Shown: piece after piece, positions 1 through 5,357 of the stretch
Numbering within the stretch: the first letter of the stretch is position 1
Layout of the letters: each line of letters opens with the position of its first letter
Origin: Sterolibacteriaceae bacterium
Lineage (GTDB): Bacteria > Pseudomonadota > Gammaproteobacteria > Burkholderiales > Rhodocyclaceae
Assembly: GCA_025360425.1 (NCBI GenBank)
Contig: JANYCD010000077.1
Coordinates: forward strand, 1 to 40,134
Direction: 5' to 3'
Length of the DNA: 40,134 bases
Translations under genes and position numbers: made by a program
Notes under the pieces: model-generated
The model's database searches: none
What the model was told of the DNA's origin: nothing
The model's input: the letters and a program-made list of their open reading frames with translations, nothing else

Positions 1-165
1 GGCTTCACCCTCATCGAATTGATGATCGTGGTCGCCATTATCGGCATCCTGGCCGCCGTCGCCATTCCCCAGTTCAGCCAGTACACCAAAAAGGGCGAGG
101 ACAAAGCTGCTCAGTCCGACTCGCGCAACCTGCTGACGCAAGCCATTGCCAATTCCACCCAGTAA
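1..165 (+). CDS. pilA: Very short type IV pilin (N-terminal helix only), 5' end cut by window
   Basis: The frame opens at the window edge with the prepilin processing site: Gly(-1) followed by mature Phe1 and the FTLIE motif with Glu5, then the hydrophobic alpha1 segment running into IPQFSQY. These are hallmarks of class III-signal type IVa pilins cut by PilD and assembled by the inner-membrane T4P machine. The leader peptide lies upstream of the window. The stop (163-165) leaves a mature protein of only 53 residues, against about 130-160 for ordinary type IVa pilins and about 61 for Geobacter PilA-N. The beta-sheet domain and the usual C-terminal Cys pair are absent. The reading frame is clean and the next gene has its own ribosome site and signal peptide, so this looks like a genuinely short pilin rather than a frameshift remnant. 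Aromatics are only Phe1, Phe24 and Tyr27. Confidence 0.88.
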   Translation, partial: GFTLIELMIVVAIIGILAAVAIPQFSQYTKKGEDKAAQSDSRNLLTQAIANSTQ

Positions 166-208
166 TCGGGCCGGATTGCTTACCCCTTAATTTTTTGGAG
201 AATCATTC

Positions 209-589
209 ATGAAAAAAGAATTTCTGGTTGGCTTGATTACCGCCGCTGCTGCAACGGGTGCCATGGCGCAAAGCGCTGCTGCGCTACAAATCTGTTCCGG
301 CGGTGCCGCTGGCAATGGCGTGGCAGTCACCGGTACGGCAGGGCCCAACTTCGTTATCGTCAACTTCACGCCCAAGTGCTCGACCAATGTCGTGCTCTAC
401 GGTCAGGACAACACCACGTACTATTCTGTTGCTGGCGGTTCGACCAAGGGCCAGACCATCTTCATCGGCAGTTCGGCAGGTGGTGGCGTCAAATCCAACG
501 GGCCTGGCACCGGCACGGGGAATGCAGTGATTACTGCAAATATTTCCGGTTCCACTGGTATCGGCGCTGCTACGCTCATCAGCAGCTGA
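209..589 (+). CDS. Small exported protein, candidate globular partner (PilA-C-like) of the short pilin
   Basis: A 126-residue protein that starts 43 nt after the pilin stop, behind a good ribosome site (GGAG at 196-199, inside ttttttggag). Residues 1-20 form a Sec signal peptide (MKK, hydrophobic core, AMA|Q cleavage). The mature part of about 106 residues is poor in charge and rich in Gly, Ser, Thr, Val and Asn with alternating short hydrophobic runs, which suggests beta structure, and has exactly two cysteines (C29, C57) that could form a disulfide after export. Position and properties match what the short pilin lacks. In Geobacter, PilA-N pairs with a separately encoded PilA-C (also described as a short pilin chaperone). 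That equivalence is inference here. It could alternatively be an independent secreted protein. Confidence 0.8.
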   Translation: MKKEFLVGLITAAAATGAMAQSAAALQICSGGAAGNGVAVTGTAGPNFVIVNFTPKCSTNVVLYGQDNTTYYSVAGGSTKGQTIFIGSSAGGGVKSNGPGTGTGNAVITANISGSTGIGAATLISS

Positions 590-603
590 TTTTTCTTAAC
601 TTG

Positions 604-640
604 CGGGACAGAGGCTTATTTTCTGCCCCGGTTTTGTTGC
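604..640 (+). terminator. Imperfect hairpin followed by T-rich stretch
   Basis: Arm 604-613 (cgggacagag) pairs with 621-630 (ttctgccccg), with one A-C mismatch, one G-T pair and a 7-base loop, followed by gttttgttgctttc. It starts about 14 nt after the stop of the exported-protein gene. It looks like a leaky intrinsic terminator or a stabilising 3' hairpin. It is the first of two consecutive structures. Confidence 0.5.
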
Positions 641-644
641 TTTC

Positions 645-673
645 AGACAGTGCGCTTCGGCGCACTGTCTTTT
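645..673 (+). terminator. Perfect hairpin with TTCG loop and TTTT, before ABC permease
   Basis: Arms 645-655 and 660-670 are perfectly complementary (agacagtgcgc / gcgcactgtct) around a TTCG tetraloop, followed directly by T residues (670-673). This is a typical rho-independent terminator or attenuator. It ends about 10 nt before the start of the ABC permease, so it probably limits read-through from the pilin pair into the downstream genes and may stabilise the upstream transcript. Confidence 0.7.
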
Positions 674-683
674 GGTGAAAGAC

Positions 684-1487
684 ATGTTCCAGTTCGTCGT
701 CTCCGCTTTGCGTTCCGGTTTTCGCGGCAAGAGTTTCCACGCCATTTTCGTCTTCGGCCTGTTGCTGGTAATGGTGGCCTATTTGACCGGCTATTTCTCG
801 CCTCGTCAGCCCAAAACCGTTGCGCTTGATGTTGGCTTGTCCGGCCTGCGATTCGCCCTCGTCCTGCTGGCCCTATTTTGGGTACAGGAACTGGTGGGGC
901 GCGAGATTGATCGCCGCACCGTCATCTTTGCCCTGACGTATCCAGTGCCCCGCGCCTATTACATCATTGGCCGCTACCTCGGCATCGTCGTGCTCTCCGC
1001 CATTGCCACGTTTATTTTGGGGCTGGCCTTGTGGCTGGTCGTGATTCTGGCCGGCGGCGACTATCAGCAAGAGTATGCCCCCGCGCTGGGTCTGCCGTAC
1101 TGGAGCGCGATCATCGGCATATGGATCGAAGTCGTGGTGGTAGCCGCTTTTGCGCTATGGATTGCGTCATTGTCCACGGTACCCATTCTGCCGCTCGCGC
1201 TTGGCGCGGCTTTCGCCATCGGCGCCAAAAGCCTTGGTGCGGTACGCGATTTTCTGGGTCAAGGTGCGGGCGGCGATACCGTGATGGCTGCCCATTTCGG
1301 GTCAGTCACCAATATCATCCAGTGGGTGGTTCCTGATCTGTCCCGGCTCGATTGGCGTCAGTGGCCTATGTATTCAATGCCACCCAAAGCAGATGCAGTG
1401 TTGTGGGCACTGGTGATGGCAATCGCCTATATTGTCTTGCTGGTATGGCTTGCGGTCATCGCATTTTCGCGTCGGGAATTCACCTAG
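684..1487 (+). CDS. ABC-2 type transporter permease
   Basis: A polytopic membrane protein with about six hydrophobic segments (roughly residues 18-38, 53-70, 96-122, 139-161, 166-183 and 239-261 from the ATG at 684). Between the second and third is a cytoplasmic loop with QELVGREIDRRTV and YPVPRAYYIIGRYLG, typical of ABC-2 permeases (REIERR...P..R...GKxLG pattern). The frame also offers TTG at 672 and GTG at 675, but these lie against the hairpin, so ATG 684 is preferred although no strong Shine-Dalgarno is visible. Its ATPase partner is most likely the gene at 4429-5319 in the same operon, with two unrelated genes between. Substrate unknown. The location beside a pilin suggests export or assembly of a surface component. 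Confidence 0.82.
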   Translation: MFQFVVSALRSGFRGKSFHAIFVFGLLLVMVAYLTGYFSPRQPKTVALDVGLSGLRFALVLLALFWVQELVGREIDRRTVIFALTYPVPRAYYIIGRYLGIVVLSAIATFILGLALWLVVILAGGDYQQEYAPALGLPYWSAIIGIWIEVVVVAAFALWIASLSTVPILPLALGAAFAIGAKSLGAVRDFLGQGAGGDTVMAAHFGSVTNIIQWVVPDLSRLDWRQWPMYSMPPKADAVLWALVMAIAYIVLLVWLAVIAFSRREFT

Positions 1488-1523
1488 ATCGTCGCTGTCT
1501 CTGACTTTCGTTCACGCTCGGGA

Positions 1524-3605
1524 ATGGAAAAACGTTCAAACAAAACTCGGCCGCCACAAAAGCGGATGTCACTTCAACCCGTGGATGAAGAAGTCGTCGC
1601 GCTCGCCCACTGGCTCAATGCCGGGAAGCATATTGAAGTTGAGCGGACAGCTCGTAAAATCTTGTTGCGCTTTCCGTCCCATCCGTTTGGCCTGAAGGCT
1701 CTGGCGATGAGCTTGATCGTCCGCAAACGCCATGCTGAAGCGCTCCCATTGCTCGAACAAGCGATTGCAGGGACGCCGACAGATGCTGAACTCCACGCCA
1801 ATCTCGGGATTGTTTTGATTGAACTGGGCCGACCCGATGGGGCCGTTGTCAGCTTCAACAAGGCGATTGAATTTGCACCTGGAGATGCGGACAATCTTGC
1901 CAATCTCGGAACCGCCCAGCTCCGTCTTGGGTGCCATGAGGCTGCCGTGGACTACTGCCGCAAAGCCATTGCGCTACAACAGAATCATCATGCCGCGTGG
2001 AATGCGCTGGGTGCAACACTGCTTAAACAGGAAAAATACGAAGATGCCCTAGCCGCGCTAAGCAAGGCCATTGAGTCTTATCCTGGTGATTACTATCAGG
2101 AAGCGGTGGGGAATCTGGGTAATGTTCTGGTCAATATGCGCAAGTACCATGAGGCGCATGCGCTCTATGAAGAGCTCAACTCGTTGCATCCCGAGGACAG
2201 CTATGTATTGACACAGTTGATCCAATGCAGCCTGCATCTTTGTCAGTGGGATTCGTTGAGCGCACGCCTCGGCGGGCTGGCGACGATGATCTCGAATGGC
2301 ACATACTCTCCCGCGCCGCCATTCGTTTACCTCGCTTTTGACGGATTCGGCGCCGAACAACAGCGTCACCTTGCCAAAGACTACGCCGAGTCTTGTCTAG
2401 CGCGTTACTTGCACGGCAAAACGATTTTGGAAACAGGCGTCACAAGGGCGGCCAACAGTTCCCGCCTGAAAATCGGTTACCTTTCCGCTGATCTGAGGGA
2501 GCATCCTGTCTCGCATCTGCTCGTTGGAGTTCTCGAATGTCATGATCGGAACTGCTTTGAGGTTTTCGCTTATTCGATCGGGCGCGACGACGGTACCGCG
2601 ATGCGGACGCGGATAGCCGATGCCGTGGATATTTTTCGCGATATCCGTGACCTGCCCCACGAAGCCGCTGCGCGCCTGATCAATGAGGACGGGATTGATG
2701 TGCTGATCGATCTCATGGGGTGGACGACCAATACCCGGATGGAAATTACTGCATTGCGGCCCGCTCCGATACAAGTGAGCTGGCTAGGTTATCCTGGCTC
2801 AGTGGGGCACCCACGTTTGGCTGATTACCTGATTGGTGATCCGGTCGTGACCCCTCTGGATCATGCTGATTTTTACGTGGAAACTCTTGCCTTGATGCCA
2901 CACTCAATGCAGCCCAACGACCGCAAACGTGTTGTCGGGGTGAAGCCGGGACGGTTGGAGGCAGGCTTGCCGGATACGGGATTCGTCTTCTGTTCTTTCA
3001 GTCAGAGTTACAAGATCAATCCTGCGATCTTCAATATCTGGTGCAAACTGTTGATGGAAGTGGAAGGCAGCGTCCTATGGTTGCTGAGCCTTACCGAAAT
3101 GGTGAGGGAAAATCTGCGACGGGAAGCGCATGCGCGTGGAATTGACCCGGCGCGCCTGATTTTTGCCCCATACGCCGCTTCTCTTGAGGACCATCTCGGA
3201 CGGCTTCAGTGCGCCGATCTTGCGCTTGACACTTTTCCCTATGGTTCTCATACCACCGGAAGTGATGCGCTGTGGGCAGGAGTGCCGCTGGTTGTCTGCC
3301 TGGGCGGTACATTCGCAAGTCGTGTTTCTTCCAGCCTGGTTTCTGCAGCAGGATTGCCTGAACTGATCGCATCCTCCGATGAGGAGTATTTTGCGCTGGC
3401 CTTGCGGCTGGCTACGCATCCTGATGAACTTGGATTGATCCGCCGCCGTCTCGCTGATAACAGACTGACTTGTCCCTTGTTTGACACCAGCCGCTTTACC
3501 CGGGATATTGAGAGATTATTCATGGCGATGTGGGAAGACCATCGTGCAGGAAGAAAGGCGCCGATCCTGCTTTCGGCTGAAAAAGCGATGAGCGCACAGA
3601 CATGA
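1524..3605 (+). CDS. TPR protein with SPINDLY/O-GlcNAc-transferase-like catalytic domain
   Basis: 693 residues. Residues about 25-225 form roughly six diverged 34-residue TPR units. About 315-680 match glycosyltransferase family 41: GYLSADLREHPVSHL (H327, at the place of the catalytic-region His in human OGT), the LRPAPIQVSWLGYPG block (about 411-425), FCSFSQSYKINP (K497, the nucleotide-phosphate-binding Lys position) and SHTTGSDALWAGVP (575-588). Such enzymes move a sugar from a UDP- or GDP-sugar to Ser/Thr of proteins recognised by the TPR superhelix. No signal peptide, so it is cytoplasmic. It is 36 nt after the permease and overlaps the next gene by 4 nt. A start at 1566 (ATG) is an alternative. 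The natural acceptor is unknown; pilin-locus proteins are an attractive guess. Confidence 0.88.
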   Translation: MEKRSNKTRPPQKRMSLQPVDEEVVALAHWLNAGKHIEVERTARKILLRFPSHPFGLKALAMSLIVRKRHAEALPLLEQAIAGTPTDAELHANLGIVLIELGRPDGAVVSFNKAIEFAPGDADNLANLGTAQLRLGCHEAAVDYCRKAIALQQNHHAAWNALGATLLKQEKYEDALAALSKAIESYPGDYYQEAVGNLGNVLVNMRKYHEAHALYEELNSLHPEDSYVLTQLIQCSLHLCQWDSLSARLGGLATMISNGTYSPAPPFVYLAFDGFGAEQQRHLAKDYAESCLARYLHGKTILETGVTRAANSSRLKIGYLSADLREHPVSHLLVGVLECHDRNCFEVFAYSIGRDDGTAMRTRIADAVDIFRDIRDLPHEAAARLINEDGIDVLIDLMGWTTNTRMEITALRPAPIQVSWLGYPGSVGHPRLADYLIGDPVVTPLDHADFYVETLALMPHSMQPNDRKRVVGVKPGRLEAGLPDTGFVFCSFSQSYKINPAIFNIWCKLLMEVEGSVLWLLSLTEMVRENLRREAHARGIDPARLIFAPYAASLEDHLGRLQCADLALDTFPYGSHTTGSDALWAGVPLVVCLGGTFASRVSSSLVSAAGLPELIASSDEEYFALALRLATHPDELGLIRRRLADNRLTCPLFDTSRFTRDIERLFMAMWEDHRAGRKAPILLSAEKAMSAQT

Positions 3606-4432
3606 ACGCATTACGCGTGGCCATCGCGATGACTGCGGCGCTGCTGTATGGGTTGTCGGTGCATTACCTCAATCGGATTCCACGGACCAGCGTGGTGCAG
3701 GAGATGCAAGTGGCCTTGCCACGTTTCGTCCAGGTCGGTCTTGCCGGTGGCGACCGCTATCTGGCGGCCAATATTGACGGCTTTCGTGCTCTCGTGGCTT
3801 CTACCGATCGGATGCAAGCCGACAACTTCAAGATACAAGGACGGGTGCAGCAAGACGTTGCATGGCTAAATCCTGCTCATGAGGACAACTATTATATTGC
3901 CGCGGCGATTCTCCCCTGGTATGGCGAAGTCGATGCGGCACAGGACGTATTGTTGCGAGCGATCGCCGCGCGTCCCTTCGATTGGCAACCGATTTTCTAT
4001 TACGCTTTTAATCTCTACTATTTCAAGAAAGATCCGGTTTCCGCCGCACAATGGCTACTGAAAGCGTCGCCACGGGCGACTGATCAGAATGATCGTTTTG
4101 CCATTGAGAATGTCGCCGCGCGCTGGTTCGAGAAGGGCTATGAACCCCGTGTTGCCATTAGTGTCGTCGAAAGCATGGCCAACCAGTCGCACGAAAGCGG
4201 CTTCAAGCGTTACCTGAAGACGCGCGCTGAGCGTTTGCGTGTTCTCGAAACCTTGCGGGAAGCCGCTATTCAGTTTCATTCCAATACCGGTCGGCCTTTG
4301 CGCGAACTGCAGGAATTGGTGAACGCCGGACTGGTCCATGCGTTACCGGTTGACCCCTTTGGCTTCGGCTATGTGGTCGACAAGGATGGTCAACCGATAC
4401 TTCTCAACGCCCCGCACAGGAGGCCAAAATGA
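3602..4432 (+). CDS. Membrane-anchored protein of unknown function in the pilin/ABC operon
   Basis: 276 residues, family not recognised. Residues about 4-22 form one hydrophobic segment (signal anchor or uncleaved signal). The remainder is soluble and helical, with repeat-like stretches such as YYIAAAILPWYGEVDAAQDVLLRAIAARPFDW and FAIENVAARWFEKGYEPR that resemble degenerate TPR helices, and a C-terminal part (LRELQELVNAGLVHALPVDPFG) like the small conserved tail of some periplasmic pilin- or secretion-related proteins. It overlaps the preceding glycosyltransferase gene by 4 nt (ATGA) and the following ABC ATPase by 4 nt (ATGA), so the three are translationally coupled. Inferred role: periplasmic scaffold or substrate receptor for the ABC system. 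Confidence 0.75.
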   Translation: MNALRVAIAMTAALLYGLSVHYLNRIPRTSVVQEMQVALPRFVQVGLAGGDRYLAANIDGFRALVASTDRMQADNFKIQGRVQQDVAWLNPAHEDNYYIAAAILPWYGEVDAAQDVLLRAIAARPFDWQPIFYYAFNLYYFKKDPVSAAQWLLKASPRATDQNDRFAIENVAARWFEKGYEPRVAISVVESMANQSHESGFKRYLKTRAERLRVLETLREAAIQFHSNTGRPLRELQELVNAGLVHALPVDPFGFGYVVDKDGQPILLNAPHRRPK

Positions 4433-5319
4433 GTGATGCAATTCATGTCGAAGGACTGTTCAAGACCTTTCGCGGTTTTCGTAAAGTTCCGATCAAGGCC
4501 GTGGATGACGTGTCCTTCTCGATCCCCGAAGGAGAAGCCTTTGGTTTTATCGGCCCCAACGGCGCCGGCAAAAGCACCACGATCAAGATCATGACGGGTG
4601 TGTTGCAAGCCAGTGCCGGCAAGGTCAATCTGTTCGACACACCGGTAGGGCAACCGCAAGCGCGCATCCGCCTGGGTTACGTGCCGGAGAATCCTTATCT
4701 TTACGACTACCTGACCCCACTGGAAATCCTGTTGATGGGAATCAGCCTGCACGGATTGAAGATTGATGATCCACATGCGCACTGCCTAAAATGGCTTGAG
4801 CGCCTGGAATTGGGTGGGGTCGCCAGGCGGCAAATTCGCTCCTTCTCCAAAGGCATGACGCAACGCGTTGCCATCGCCCATGCCCTGTGTCTGCAACCAC
4901 GATTGCTGATTCTTGATGAGCCACTGTCAGGCCTTGACCCAGTAGGCAGGCGTGATGTCGTCGATATTCTGGCGGAATACAAGCGTGGCGGAGGAACCCT
5001 GTTTTTCACATCACATGTATTGCACGATGTGGAACGTCTGGCTGATCGCTTCGGACTGATTCACAAGGGGCGGCTGCGAGCGGTGCAGTCGCCGGCAGAA
5101 TTGGCCGGCGGGACCGACCTGGTGCAGGTACGCAGCATGGGGGCAACACCCGTTGCAGGCGCGAAATCCGATTTCGCGGAACGCTGGTCGACAGAAGTAA
5201 CGCGCGATGATCTCTGGCAGAAGCTTGACGAATTGAGAGTAGCGAGGCACACCATCATTGAGATCAGGCCCACACTTTCACTCGAAAGCGCATTCATGCG
5301 TGCCATTGGCAAAGAATAG
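4429..5319 (+). CDS. ABC transporter ATP-binding protein
   Basis: 296 residues with a complete ABC nucleotide-binding domain: Walker A GPNGAGKST (42-50), a GYVPENP Q-loop region with Glu in place of Gln (about 83-89, common in NatA/CcmA-type exporters), signature SFSKGMTQR (138-146), Walker B LLILDEP (159-165), D-loop SGLDP and H-loop His195. The final 70 or so residues are a small C-terminal extension of the CcmA/NatA type. Such proteins energise ABC-2 exporters, so the permease at 684-1487 is the natural partner. In Geobacter an ABC ATPase gene near pilA (xapD, as I recall) affects extracellular polysaccharide, which is consistent with, but does not prove, a surface-related role here. Confidence 0.93.
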   Translation: MSDAIHVEGLFKTFRGFRKVPIKAVDDVSFSIPEGEAFGFIGPNGAGKSTTIKIMTGVLQASAGKVNLFDTPVGQPQARIRLGYVPENPYLYDYLTPLEILLMGISLHGLKIDDPHAHCLKWLERLELGGVARRQIRSFSKGMTQRVAIAHALCLQPRLLILDEPLSGLDPVGRRDVVDILAEYKRGGGTLFFTSHVLHDVERLADRFGLIHKGRLRAVQSPAELAGGTDLVQVRSMGATPVAGAKSDFAERWSTEVTRDDLWQKLDELRVARHTIIEIRPTLSLESAFMRAIGKE

Positions 5320-5324
5320 CGCGC

Positions 5325-5357
5325 ATGGAGTTTCTATTGGAGACGAATGGAGTTTCT
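5325..5357. repeat. Short direct repeat at convergent gene ends
   Basis: The 11-mer atggagtttct occurs at 5325-5335 and again at 5347-5357, around the stop codon of the leftward glycosyltransferase gene and just after the ABC ATPase stop. It may be a small local duplication. No transposon sequence accompanies it. Confidence 0.5.

Noticed and set aside
1-589. Pilin broken by a frameshift into two ORFs
   Set aside because: The second ORF has its own ribosome site, start codon and Sec signal peptide, so it is an independent gene and not the continuation of the pilin frame.
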